A DNA stretch of 64,000 nt, from the NCBI GenBank assembly GCA_030704615.1, contig CM060732.1:39105053-39169052 (forward strand), given 5' to 3'. Origin of the DNA: Takakia lepidozioides. Its lineage: Eukaryota > Streptophyta > Takakiopsida > Takakiales > Takakiaceae. Below the pieces are notes generated by a model. That model was not told where the DNA came from and made no database searches. It saw only the letters and a program-made list of their open reading frames with translations. Made by a program: the position numbers and the translations under genes. Numbering within the stretch: position 1 is the stretch's first letter; the number at the start of each line of letters is the position of its first letter. Shown in pieces: positions 24,031 to 36,209 of this stretch.

Positions 24031-24669
24031 AGTTTTTGTGGGAGAGGAATAGGATAAGAAGAGCTAGGATGTGACTCATGTGACTCATTTGATTTCAGCT
24101 TGGACTAGTTGATCAAGACTAATCGCTGTCATGCAAGAGGGCATTCATGCACATGTGGCTCTTATTCAGCTTTCATGCAATGTCAGCTTCCCGTGTAAAT
24201 GACAATACCCTCATGGTGATGTTTGCACCTCAATCCAAGTATAGTGTTCTTTCAGAATTCTGCCGGACGGCATGTCGAATAATAACTGATTTATCCTGCA
24301 GGGGTTAGAAGTCGCCTGGAGAAGGGCATGGCTTTGGTGGACTCTAGGAGATTTCAGGTCTCTAGGGGAAGAATAGGCAACAAATTGCACTTGTTCAAGT
24401 TCTTTATTTTTCACTTTCTCATAAACTGCACACCAAAGTACTTGGAAAGATCATGTGTGTCAACGGATGCCACAATCATACTCTACACAAAACCAAGACA
24501 ACAACAATGCAGATTCCATTTCAGAAATGTCTTTTGCCTACCTCTACACATCAGGTCAACTCAGCATGGAGAAAGGAAACAGTGTGCATTAATCCGCAGG
24601 GATGGTGGTAAGAACAGCAAGCATCCTTTGATGCATTCTATGATTCATATCTAGTTGTGGAAGAAAGAA
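24031..24669. other. CYP98 3' region and intergenic DNA
   Basis: This presumably holds the CYP98 3' UTR. No further gene or clear repeat is visible. Confidence 0.4.
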
Positions 24670-24747
24670 GGATCCGGGTCTGAACGCTCGTTTTGATTGG
24701 GAACAGGTAACATGTTCCCATCCTAAACCATTTTGTCTTTAATTAGG
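24670..24747 (-). repeat. Dispersed repeat, copy 2, upstream of DPB4
   Basis: Reverse-complement match to 13975-14055 (GGATCCGGGTCTGAAC, then TTGATTGGGAACAGGTAACA, then TTTAATTAGGTC). It ends about 150 bp before the DPB4-like start codon. Confidence 0.75.
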
Positions 24748-24894
24748 TCAATGTCAAACCCCCTCAGGACATGATGGGGGAGTAACGTGTGAAATTTACC
24801 TCATATGGTTCCCAGGGAGTGTCCCTTAACAAGAGATGTTGGGAGGAGTGAAGTTGGGCTGCAAGGGAAGAGGGAGAGAAGAGGGAGCGGAGGG

Positions 24895-25894
24895 ATGGCA
24901 GCGGGGCCAGAGAGTGAGGACCTACCGCAGGCCAATGTGAAGAGAATCGTGAAAGGGAAGCTTGCGGAGCTCGCCCATGCGCACTGGGACGATGAGAGGA
25001 GAGAGAAGGATATTCCTGTGAATAAGGACGCTCTTCTTGCCTTCTCTGAAAGTGCCAAGATCTTCATCCACTTTCTTTCCGCAACGTACGTCTCTCTGTT
25101 TTGTGAAAAGATATCTTCTCGCTCATTTTCTGATTCGCACTGTGTCCTGCCCACAATCTCTACTGTTGCTGTGTTTTTAGCTGGAGCCTGTGGTAATTCT
25201 CACAGACAAACTGCTAGCATAGATGCCAATCTGATGGATCCGGGTGCACTGCCAATTCGGAAAGACAACAAATGGGGAGGAGTTTCTTGCAGACGGAATC
25301 GGAAGCTTTCACTCGTGATTGGGCATGATTCTCTGGGAAAGAATAAATGTGCAGCTTAGATTACACCTTACTTCCTTGTTTCAGACCCGCACAGTGAGTC
25401 TCCGTGATTGATTTTCCATGAGCACGAAAGGTATGTCAGGTTGTGCCTGGTTGCAAAAGTCCCACATCTGCTTGAAGCTAAACCCAATTTTCAAACCTAA
25501 TCTTACATTGACTAAATTGTCATTGCTGTCTGTCTGCCATAACCTCCCTATAAACCCTGGAAATTGTGATCCCTGTTTTGAACTTCAAGGAGTAATTGGC
25601 CGATCTGCCCTCTTTTGGGGGATTTCAATGAAAATTAATTAGAACAGATTGTTCCCCTTCAGGGTTCGTCCATCTAAATTCCTCGAAGTGTGAGGGAAAG
25701 AGAGGAGAGGGAGGGGAGGAAAGGATGAACCAATGAACACACCAGGGATGGTCTACGCTGTAACAGAGCAAATGAAATATGTCGCGAATCAAAGCGACAA
25801 ACCATCAACGCTGAGGATGTGCTCAAAGCTGTTGAGGAGCTGGACTTCACCGAGTTTTGTGAGCCCTTGAGAGCTGCACTTGCAGGTGTGTATG

Positions 25895-25930
<36 letters not shown>

Positions 25931-26557
25931 TGCTTTGCAGTGATGACGTGAGTGGATTATTTGAGTCTTTGTTCTGTCTTTCCTTAAGGGGCAAGGTGCC
26001 AGATCAAACTCTAGTAGAAAACCTCTTCAGGGAACACCTCAGAAGTTTGTGAAAAGCCAAAAAGTCAACAAAGGCACTAGTCTTTCTCACACTCTGTGTC
26101 TTCCCTGGCCCTTGTTGGGGTCTAATTGCTGGGCAGCTCACACACAGCAGATTGATGCTCGTGTGAAGGGATTTCTAGGAGAACCTGGAAAGCTGTTTAT
26201 ACCAAGGTATGTCCCACTACTGGAGTGAGCCCCTCACAAAGGTAGTGTCTGTTCCCTCTTGTTCTACCAAAACTGGGCATGGGGTCTATGGCCACAAGGC
26301 TACGGCAAACAACGTCTTCTGTCTTCCTTTTGCATGACTTATCTAGACTGTCTTTAAAGAATGAAGTTCTTGAGCAGTTACGGTTGCTTGCAGGCTTCAG
26401 GAAAGATAATGAGTCTAAGAAATCTGAAACGAAAAGGAAAGGTGGGGTCAGAAAGAGAAAGGCTGATGGTGACACTAAAGAGGGGGAAGCAAATACAAGA
26501 GGGGAGCTTGAGGATGGCGTTGCCATGGTGGAAGATTACAGTTCGCCGGAAACTTAA
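24895..26557 (+). CDS. DPB4: Histone-fold protein, DNA polymerase epsilon subunit 3 (DPB4/POLE3, NF-YB11-like)
   Basis: Proteins of this group pair with a DPB3/POLE4-type partner in DNA polymerase epsilon and in CHRAC-like remodellers. Three exons (24895-25085, 25767-25885, 26394-26557) join in phase to 157 residues. The H2B/NF-YB type histone fold spans about residues 8-100: LPQANVKRIVKGKLAEL, ALLAFSESAKIFIHFLSAT, ICRESKRQTINAEDVLKAVE and FTEFCEPLRAAL. The tail is Lys/Arg and Glu/Asp rich (KGGVRKRKADGDTKEGEA), as in plant homologues. LPQANVKRIVK, rather than the LPIANVxRIMK of typical NF-YB, favours the DPB4 group. An in-frame ATG 90 bp upstream exists, but the chosen start fits the family. 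Intron 2 contains a (TC)n tract at 25895-25927 and a LINE tail. An alternative exon near 25990 is possible. Confidence 0.85.
26095..26320 (+). mobile_element. LINE 3'-end fragment in DPB4 intron 2
   Basis: It carries the LINE coding block (CACACACAGCAGATTGATGC, GTGTGAAGGGATTTCTAG) and tail (AACTGGGCATGGGGTC, ACAAGGCTACGGCAAACAAC) in the gene's orientation. Confidence 0.8.
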
Positions 26558-26879
26558 CTCTAATAGGCACAAGCACAAGATAGAGAGATACATGTCTCAA
26601 AATTGTTGGACAGTGGAAACTTTGAAAATAGACCAACAATGTTCTTTGGACCTGTGGAAGTTTCATGGGGAACTGATTTCTTTGACAATGGCAATGGTGT
26701 CTGTTGCTTCATTCTGAGGTCTTCTCTCATTATTCAGCTTGTGGTGTAGTTGACAATTCAACACAAATTGGTTGGACCCACCGTGGTTTCATCAGGGAAT
26801 GCATTTTACTCTGCATTTCTCAACATTGTGTGACATATGTAGAAAAATCAAGCTGCTCCTCATGTTCACTATGCGCTTA

Positions 26880-27200
26880 GTTTCTTTGTCATAGTCTATG
26901 TGCATCCTCGTCCTCCTCTTCAGAACTATCAAGCAATGTTCCTCTCTCTTACTCCATTTATAAGATGGTTCTCCGGTTCAGAATGTGCTTGCTTCCTCTC
27001 TGATATTTCATGTACAATCTGGTGATGTGCGAGGTCTCTATCTCATAGTCCATATACAAGCTGGTCCTCCAGTCATGGTCATCTTTGGTTCCTCTATCAT
27101 TATGATAGTCCACATACCACCTGGTCCTTTTTTCCGGAATTGGCTTGCTTTCTCTCCTAGACTCCATAGAGCAGCTGGTCCTTTTACATTGTGCTGGCAT
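26880..27200 (-). repeat. Diverged minisatellite
   Basis: About five imperfect units of roughly 65-75 bp carry CATATACAAGCTGGTCCTCC-like cores (27050, 27110, 27170 and weaker ones before). A 94-codon minus-strand frame runs through it with matching repeats (RTRWYVDYHND, RTSLYMDYEIE), but nothing shows that it is a gene. Confidence 0.5.
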
Positions 27201-27780
27201 TTGTCTCAAATCATTGTTTGGAGCGAATACATAAAACATATATTAACCAGTTATTATTCAAATACAAAAATATAATATAATATCAAATTTTATGTTTAGA
27301 ATTTAGACCATTTAAAAATAATTTTATGTATCAAAGAAAATTAATTTGAATTGTTGTTCAAAATAATGTTTTGAATAAATATATAAAATATATATTACTG
27401 TAACTTTTATTTTATTTTATATATAGAAAATCTAACAATCCAAAATAATATCAATTTGTTTTTTATTAAAAACATTTATCAAAAAATCTATATGTATACC
27501 ACTTAAAATATAATATTATGCACTATTTTGAGCTGTTTATTTAAAATTATTTCTGCCAAAAACATTGTTTTTGAGTTTTTTCTTATATCTTTTTTCCCCT
27601 ACATTATGCTTCTTGGCTAAATCGTAAACCCTTAAATCCAAATCTACCATACTATGTTTTTTATATGGTCCTTGGTTACATTTGTCATGACTAGTTAGAA
27701 TGTTGAATTTTGAACTTTCAAGTCTTCATAACCTTTGAAATCTTTTAGAACACATGTCAGACAATTTAGAACATATATTA
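27201..27780. other. AT-rich intergenic DNA
   Basis: Strongly AT-rich with short A and T runs. No gene or clear repeat is visible. Confidence 0.5.
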
Positions 27781-28540
27781 AGAATTATCTTTGTAGTATA
27801 AAAAACCATGAATATTTACTGACATGTGTCATGCTCTTTGTATGTTGGAAGATAAACAGCTGAATACTTGTTCATTCTTGTAATTGTTCAAATGTGATCC
27901 AATAAGTTCATAATCCACTTCCTCTCTTGTGGATCCGTAGTGTTTGCATCTTTTCATTTGCACGATCAATTTACTGCACCACAATATAAAATGTACGCCT
28001 TTATTTCTTGGAGGCCTCGAAGCAATTTTTAAGATGGGAAGATTTGTACTTTGGTTCTTGGCCACAACAATTAATTTTTCTTGTTTATAGTTTTTGGTAT
28101 GCTATCTTTCCATGACCAACCTTATAGTCTTCATTTCTTTATTCTACGTTGATATTTGATTTTGTTAGGTGTTTGTTGTGCTGTACAATGATAGTTTTCT
28201 TCATTTCTTTTAAGCAAAGGTTGGTTTGTGAGGAGATTGCATTTGTTCTTGGGTTCTTCATTCATGGCCGGCCCATGTCAATTCCTTTTCCTACATTTTC
28301 TTGGAAAATGGTATTCAATCTCTTGTTTCTTGCCCTTGAGGTCAGTTACTCTCTATTGCTTGAAAGAACATCATACAAACACCATTTGTTCAAGATATTT
28401 ATTTTTTCACATGGACACAAGAACATGTTCTCCTATCAGCATTGCAAATACTCTATGTGTATTTGATTACATGGCATAGTTATTGATTCCATCTCTATTC
28501 ATAATCAGCTTTCATCACCCACTTGATGGTGTGAACAAAA
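27781..28540. repeat. Dispersed repeat A (copy 1)
   Basis: Matches 53319-54090 at high identity. The outer parts (27781-27817 and 28040-28540) are colinear with the second copy. The inner part (27818-28038) is in the opposite orientation there. Short frames through it (for example 28149-28466) are not supported as genes. Confidence 0.85.
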
Positions 28541-29465
28541 TTTGCAGTTGCATCATAGACCAGGATTCTTCTGTTTAGGACTTCGGCCTCATAAGGATGT
28601 ATGCACCATGCCTCACACAATTTGGGTCAACCAAAACAAATTAGGTAGATTAAAAAGATGAACGGACAGTTGCGTTGTTTGATATTACAAAACGTCTAGT
28701 GTATAACTTCACATATACCCAAGCTTATCATATGGAAGCACTTCTATTACCCTTTTGAGCTGCACACCCTTGAAGCCCCCGGATGAGAGGAGAATAGGTT
28801 AAGATGATTCAAATATGACCTCCTTCATAACAGCATGCCTGCTCATGACAGTACTTTTGCGCAAAGTATACAAATATCTTATGGGCAAGATCAGCTATCA
28901 ATGCCTACTGCACCCCATCGCTTTGTAGTTTCAGCTCCAAAACTGAGGCTTACAAACCTTGGAATTGTACAATAGCCAATTCTTTTTGTCGGTCCAGTGT
29001 CCGTGCAAGCTCACTCTGCTACATGTATGCAAATGAAGTGCATGCCTGTATGCACATTGCCAGTAAAGTCAGAATTTCTCTGGAATACAACCATCTTCCA
29101 ACACACATTATGGGGTGATTTTAAAACCGTGAGTCCCACAATTAACATTCTTCCCCATTAAGCTTCCAGTATTGGTACGGACTACCATGGCAACAGACCA
29201 CTGTCATGGGTTAGACCAATGCTTGACTGATGGTACATTGCCTTGATGTGGTTAGAAAGGTGTGTTCTCTGTTCCTTTCTGTATTAGCTGTACAGAAATA
29301 GGAAGTGATCAAGTGATCAAGTTTGCAAGTTTCAATCCATTAATGAAGGCAATGGTACAGTTTCCGGTAATTGTTGTCACCTCCCCTTCATAGTATCGTA
29401 GTTGCATTCTCCTTGTCAGTGACATTCCAGTCTTTACCAATCTAAGGGCAGTACGATTAGCCTGA
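28541..29465. other. Intergenic, downstream of SKL2
   Basis: This probably includes the SKL2 3' UTR near 29300-29465. I see no other feature. Confidence 0.4.
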
Positions 29466-32400
29466 TCAGAGAGCAAAAGCCGATGCAGTTTTCTGCTTCC
29501 CGGTCAGGGGATCCCAGCCTGGCGGCATTATATTGGGCCAATCCCCCCGGCATCCCAGTCGCACATACAAGCTCTTTTTGCCTGCCAATGACAGTCAATG
29601 TTTCCACACATGAGTACCCAGTGCAAATAGATACCCTGGCCTGATTGAATTTCATCTTTCTAAGCATGTACTATTATCTCTTTATTACACTGATAGGGAG
29701 ATGAGAAAACAGAGAGTGAGAGTGACCAGGACAGAATGGCAGAGAAAGAAGGATACTGAAGAGGGGCAGGTTAAAGGAGCACCTTGAAGCTCCTTATCGG
29801 ACTCCAGCAGGTATTTAAGTGCTCTCAGAGCACCCTCAGCTGCAGGCCTTGCCGAGGTTTCATCCCAACCAGCGAGTGCCACCACCACGTCCGCCTTAGC
29901 GTACGACTGCCTGCCTTCCTGCTTTGCCTTTGCCGCCTCTTGTTCTGCTGCTGTTTCATCTATCCATCCACGATTCTGACCAATGTTAGCTTGACCTGGT
30001 CCAGCTCAATCTACAGTTTTTCCAGCGAAAAATCACCGTCCAGCACATGAGAATGCACACCCACACCCCCACATGCACTCCCAGCAGACCTCTCAACTCT
30101 GATACGCATTCAAGCCAGTTATTGCACAATCCTACAGCTGCATCAGAGAGACACTGCCTACAATTATCCATTGCTAGTGCTATTTGAGGCCTCAACTTCG
30201 AACTGAATCTTACAAGCCCACATCCACCTTAACTTTCAACATTACAAGAGAAGGAACAATACCTTCCGCATCGCTCTGTGAGAGCCAGATGGTGAAACCA
30301 GCATGCAAACCCTTCCACCCACTATGCTGGGCAGCCACGCCATGGTTGCCACCTAGGGTCGCTACTGCACACCGGACATTCCTGTACACCCGCATGGTCA
30401 CGGACACTGACAGGGTCAGGCAAAAGTGATGTGCCAACCTTCCCTTTCAAGGAATAAATCATGGCTCAAACTTTAGTGCAACCTAATCAGACCAGGAGAG
30501 AAGAGGTGGGAGAGGAAGAGGAAGGGAGAGAAGCTAATTAACTTGCCAAACACTCATGCACAACTGACACAACACAATTCCAAATAATTAGCGTACGAGC
30601 TGAGGCTATCCAAGATTGCCGCCTCTGCTTCAGTTACAGCTTGATCACCTTCTGCTGCTGCCACTTTATCATGCAACCACACACCAAAGTGGAGGACTGT
30701 CAAGCAGAGAGACAACGACCAATATCCTCCCCCGTACCAATGGAGATGCAGATCTGTCAGTCTGGATGTGTCTGCTCAACAAAAGGGATATGCTAACCTA
30801 ATCTTGCCTCCCCGCCAAGCGGTGCAATTCAAATTCCCTGGAAGTGCTAGCACAAAGGCAATCATGACAACCTTTGGAGCATAAGATACCCACGTACACA
30901 ACAGGCCGCAAAGCAAGGCACTCAAGCCAAGGAGACTGATGCAGTTTCTGGTTATGATAATTTCATTGACCTCACATAATCTCCGGCTCTTCGTGCCAAG
31001 GCATTTGCAATTAGCAGGATACTAGTGGCGAACGGAAGAGAATGGGATGACTTACTTGCTGTCGGTGATGTGTTAGTGAGCTCCTGTATTAGCTGTTGCG
31101 TACACAGTGGTACAAACCTGCACCCCATCCCCTGACTTAAGCCACAAACTTGAAACCCTGAACCCCACCCTACCATGCCACAGAGGTACAGCCAGTAATG
31201 ACAGGGCTGGGAGTTTGCACAAGGCTGCCAATCCTACCCCAGCTGGGCTCCCTTGAAAGATCCTCAAGCATATCTCCAGCCCCAGCACTGCACATATCTA
31301 CAGACTAGATAGCCCCACATACTTCACCATGAAAAGATGGAATACAACATACTCCAGAGCTTCCGCGAGCTCCCTTGCAACAGCCCAATTGATGTCAGAG
31401 GAACTGCCAACAGTGTAGATGGTGGTACCCTTGAGCAATTCTGCCACCCCACTGGCTAAGGATGCCCAGGCTTCAACCAGGTCCGGCCACCGTATATCAG
31501 CATCCATTTTCTTCAAGCTCAGCACCACCTCCTTCTCATCCACATACCTGCCACCCCTTGCTCATTCTCAGAGCTTTCTTGTATCCCCATGGCCTCTTTT
31601 TGTTTCATTGTTGAACAAGGACACAAACGTCCGCAAAAAATAGATGCAATAGCCTGGTCCCCAAAGATGTTTTAGCATCGCAGCATTGAAGTGCATAACA
31701 AACTGAAAAGTGATACAGAGCTGCTAATTGTGCGACCTAATTGTGGGCTAAGAAACCACAAAACCCATACCAGATAGTCTCAGAAGCTTTGATGTGGCCA
31801 TAGAGGCGTGCAGCTGACAAGATCAGCCGGACACCATCCGAGGTCTGCAGGGTTACAAACAGTGCCTTGTCTTTTGCAACTACTTGCACATGGCGTGCAC
31901 TTATATTTGCCCCATCCTTTCCTACCAAACCAACCGGCAGCTCCACTCGTACCTCCAAGTCTGCACCATTATCATGAAACTGCCCACTCCATTTTCTGTA
32001 ACGCTTAACAGCTCACAATCTTCCTTAACTATCATCACAGTTGCATAGTGAAGAGTATAACAGTCTGGCTTGTTCCTGATCTCACTGAATACTGGAATCC
32101 TCAAAGCCAGCCCTGCACTGGACTTCCATTCAGGGGCTATCTATTTCAGGTGTGACTCTCAAACACGAGCCAGCCAAAGTGTTTCCTGGAGGGCTATTCT
32201 GCATAAAGACTAGGGTCAAAGATCTGGCAGGGCCATATTCTCCATGATACCATGGAGGAAAAAATGATGGGGACCTGTAATAATACTTAGAGCAATATTG
32301 TAGAGACTCTCCACCCAGAGTGAGATGAAAGCATCACAAAGTGTCTAGTTAACATTTCTGTCAGCATCCAAATCACTTACAAGTCCATGATTGCCAACAA

Positions 32401-33142
32401 ACTAACTGACAAAAGATTCTTTGTCATGTTTGATCCGTGAAGGACCTTGAATATATGATTTATACACTTATGCCAGGTGCGCTAGGTGAGATGTCCACTG
32501 CTCCTAGATGAATACCAAAATGGTTCAGAGGTTAAAATATTTTCCCACTCCGGGTCCTTCTAGACTTCAAAATATATCTACATTATGTTGTTGAAAAGAC
32601 GCACATCAAGTACTTTCTACAACATACGGACTGCAAATCAATTCACACATTGTTCGGCTACACCTCCCCAGACTTTTTCTAAATACCAACACAATGTCAC
32701 ATCCTAGGCCTGGGTGCTAATTGGGGACTTGTGCCTCGAGCTGATCATCTCTGACTAGTGGTCACATCAAGCAAACAGATGACTCTTCTCTACACACATT
32801 TCCCTTCCACTGCCTTCTAGAGCTCACCCGTACCTCCCCCACTGTAACAAGGACATGATTAAGTACCTCGATCCTAGAATCATCCAGCTGGGCGCAAATG
32901 TGGGCAAATTTTTTCCCGACCCCAACATTTCGGGGTCCAGCACCTGAATTCCCGGACAAACCTCCAGCACAGGACGTGGATTGTGCTCCAAGCCATAGCC
33001 GTGAACTGCAACTTGCCACAGAGACACCGATGGCAGACACCTTGGAAGAGCTTCGATTGCACGCCAATACTCCCGACGAAGCCTGCGTTGAGGAGACAAT
33101 CCCTACCCCCAGCACGGCTGGAATGAGGCCCGCCATCGCCAT
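29466..33142 (-). CDS. SKL2: Shikimate kinase-like 2 (SKL2), chloroplast
   Basis: SKL2 is a plastid protein related to shikimate kinase but lacking residues needed for that reaction; its exact role is not settled. Eight exons on the minus strand join in phase: 33142-32828, 31979-31771, 31547-31353, 31117-31056, 30696-30597, 30381-30263, 29959-29783 and 29581-29466, giving 430 residues. Exon 1 codes a Ser/Ala-rich transit-type N-terminus. Exon 2 forms the CS-like domain (ADLEVRVELPVGL to IKASETIWY). Exons 3-8 form the kinase-like domain: SLKKMDADIRWPDLVEAW, LLKGTTIYTVGSSSDINWA where a P-loop GxxGxGKS would stand (it is absent, as in SKL2), CAVATLGGN, GFTIWLSQSDAEG, ADVVVALAGWDE and SLYVRLGCRGDWPNI near the C-terminus. 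The 5' end of exon 5 is uncertain (30696 or 30657; both keep phase). It is divergent from MED19. Confidence 0.88.
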
Positions 33143-33620
33143 CGCAGCTGCTTCGTCTCTCTCCCTTCACAAAACCTTCGCACTGCAGTCAAGCCCTCCA
33201 CTCCAAATCCCAAAAGATTACCTCCGGGGAGGTAAGTCTCTAGCCTTCAAACAAAAGGAATTACCTTCCTGAAGGTAATTCCTATTTTGTGCAGGTTAGC
33301 TACCTCCAACCTTTCCAGAGCTCACCCCACGACACGAGTACAAAAGATTTTGTTTTTTTGTGTTTGTGAAAATTCTTCCCTTCAAATAAAACAGAATCAG
33401 AAAATTCATATAAAATGATATAATCTCGGTCCGAGGGTGTGGATTGGGGATGGATGAAAAAGGGATGAAAAAGTACGGTTCACTTGGTACGTGCTAAGCT
33501 GGGAATCGTGCGCTAGGGCAGTCCGCTGTGGTGGCGAGAGAGGAGAGGAATCGCGCATCGAGAGTATGTGCGGCCATCGCAGGGTATCGCTCCTCTGCAT
33601 CCTCTTGGGATTCTTCTCTC
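33143..33620. promoter_or_regulatory. Short divergent promoter region between SKL2 and MED19
   Basis: Only 478 bp separate the two start codons, so both 5' UTRs and promoters must share this space. It includes an inverted pair around GGAAGGTAATTCC-like sequence near 33225-33285. No TATA box was assigned. Confidence 0.6.
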
Positions 33621-36048
33621 ATGGCTGCCAGCAATGACAACGGAGTTTTTCGCCTCCTGGCGGTAGCACCAAGTGTGTAAAGCCTCATTTCTCATTTCTC
33701 ATTTCTCATTTTATTCCTGTGTCTAGTTTTGTCAAATGTCTCTGTGGTTTCTGTTATGGGGGTGAACGAAGTGATTCATTGTACTGATGGGATTTTGGAA
33801 ATCCGTGTAGGTTTTTCTGTCAGATGCATTGACATAAATGTGGAAGGGATTAGGTACCCTGTTTTGATTGCATTGACAGGAAATTGCAATTCATTCCTCT
33901 CGGAGGGGCATTTCTGATGGCTTGAGGCTAGGGGCATTCTCGGAATTTTGCTTGTTTGGATGCTGGAGACTCGTTAATTTGTAGCAAGTTGGGCTGCTGC
34001 AGGACCCAGGGAGTTGACGGGGGCAGTCGATCTGTTGTCTCACTATGGTCTGCGAGAGCAGTACGAAACGTTTTGCAAGAGGCCTCTGCCAGCATTAATT
34101 TCTGAAGCCCATTATCTACTCAATGTCGTGGGGGATACTGAGATTCGGAGGGGAGAGGGCATGGAGATTGGTCAGCTGGTACCGGGCCAGGGGGGGGCGG
34201 GTATGCCATCAGATAATGTGCTCTTCCAGCCTTTGGATCTTGAGTCACTGCGGCGGGCGTTCACTTTGAGGGAGACGGGACCGATTTCACTATCAGAGGT
34301 GAGTTCATTGGGATTTTAGTTTTTTGAGAGTTTTTTCCTTGGTTTTCGGCTTGGGTTTTGTCATTGCGATCACATGATGCCTGGCTATTCAAGCCTGGTC
34401 TGGGATTACTGATGTAAGTATAGAAGGGAGAAGGTGTCAAGAGGCGGTATCCATGACCTAAGGGCAGTGGACAAGTGAACTAAAGGGATGGAAGTATTTT
34501 AGTAGGGGTGGGAGAGAATCGGTGGAAGTAGAGAGGGTTTTCTGTGTCACTACCTATTCTGAAAGAAGGGGTAGTTGTAAACTTGGAGGCATTCAGGATG
34601 TGGTGTGTCAAGAAGACATTGTTGAGAGATAATGATGAAATGTCATTTCTCCCTGCGCTTGTGGGAGTCCCTGAATGTGTGCTTTGCAAGAGCGTTTGAA
34701 GATTTCGAATTTCAGTAGCCATGTGGTAATTTTTGGAATCATTGGAATCGTATTATCTTATATGTATATCTAGGCGGCATTTCTCTATAAGGGGGGCACT
34801 CAAGAGTCTTGCCAAGGGAACCTTAGGGTGAGCACAACTGAAGACCCGATGACACATTTTGACCTTCTCTTATGCATTCCATTCAACCTCACGTGTCTCT
34901 GTACTGCCATTCACATAGTTACTGAAGTCCGAGTTCCTTAACAGGGTTTGTTCCCTAAACAATGGCAAACAGCTGAGTTTTTTGGAACTCAAATACTCCA
35001 ACTGTTTCCTAATCAATGTAAGTATGTATTTCTACAGTGTGTGACTCTGTGTCCTGCAGTTTGATTGTGAAACACCATTTTTGGTGTTACCTAACTGTCT
35101 GTAGGAAGGAAACGAGTTAAGGGTAGAGCTGTGGCATTTCAAGCTATGGACAACATCTCTGGCTACTGTACCCACCTAATCAATGCAAATCCAAGCATGA
35201 GTGAATGGCAATGGTTGGCGGAACCCCGTCTGTCCATATGGCATACTTCGCATATTCTCCAGAGACACTTAGCTTGTCTCATTGGTTAGTCTTAATTGTG
35301 GATGGGATTAAACTGTTCTTGGTTAGTTCATCAGATTGCTTTGTAACATATTATTGCTTGCTGTGGTGCATGCAGGCTGACAGGGGAATACCAACAATGA
35401 GTGGGAAAGTGAAAGATGAGCAGGATGACAAAGACAAGAAGCACAAGAAGAAGCATAAAAAGCACAAGCACCGTGACAAGGACAAAGACAAAGATAAGGA
35501 AAAAGACAAGGACAGAGAAAAGAAGAAGGATAAAGAGAAGGACAAGGAGAAAGACAAAGATAGGGGGGCAAAGGGAGAAAATGGTGATGATCGGTCTAAA
35601 AAGCACCGCAAAAAGGTACTCCTCTGGATCTACATATTTTAATTTAAAGGAATGAGATGGTTAGATGGTGGCACTCTTATCTTGTACCTGTCATCATGGC
35701 CAAATTTTGAGGCCCCAAGTTTTGTGCTTTCCTGTTGTTGCCTTGTCAACCAACAGCCATTTAAATGAAAGGCAACATCTTGGGAGTAGGGACATACTGA
35801 ACGATGTGGCGGTGAGTACTGCTGTTTGTGAATTTCAGAAAAGGAAACATGACGGAGAGGATGAAGAGGTTGATGGCCATAAACACAAGTCCAAGAAGGT
35901 GAGGCTCTTTCTCCCTAAGTACACATATTCAAGCTGTCACGTTGTCAGAGGGAAGTAGCTTAACTCCTTACCCATTTATGGTGGTTTGCAGCATAAACAT
36001 TCGTCAAAGGTGGAAGGTCCAGGGGCTGTGACCAAGAATGGAAAATGA
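33621..36048 (+). CDS. MED19: Mediator subunit 19 (MED19)
   Basis: MED19 is a head-module subunit of the Mediator complex, linking transcription factors with RNA polymerase II in the nucleus. Exons are 33621-33672 (boundary uncertain), 34003-34298, 35376-35615, 35839-35898 and 35992-36048, about 234 residues. Exon 2 holds the conserved core: PRELTGAVDLLSHYGL, FCKRPLPALISEAHYL, NVVGDTEIRRGEGMEIGQL, and LQ-type PLDLESLRRAF. Exons 3-5 code the Lys-rich basic tail (KDKKHKKKHKKHKHRDKDKD and more KD/KE repeats), normal for plant MED19. Exon 1 was chosen because its MAASNDNG start joins exon 2 in phase only with the donor at 33673; other first exons remain possible. Confidence 0.88.
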
Positions 36049-36209
36049 GTGGAGTCTGCAGTTTTCACTGATCTAAGATTTGTCTTTCGGAGATAGCATG
36101 ACAGAGTTCTCAAGCCATGTCTCAGGTATGGTGTCTTGAAACAGGAATGTCAAGTTCCATCTCTTTACAGTTGCTTGTTGAGAGTGATCTGAAGACCATT
36201 CTGGAGGTG

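Noticed and set aside
21907-33142. Possible phenolic/shikimate gene cluster (CYP98 and SKL2)
   Set aside because: SKL2 lacks a P-loop and is not a shikimate-pathway enzyme; unrelated genes lie between, and the genes differ in strand and type. Proximity is most simply chance.
35323-35611. Open frames opposite the MED19 basic tail
   Set aside because: They are reverse-strand shadows of AAG/GAC-rich coding sequence and give only Leu/Phe/Ser-rich strings.
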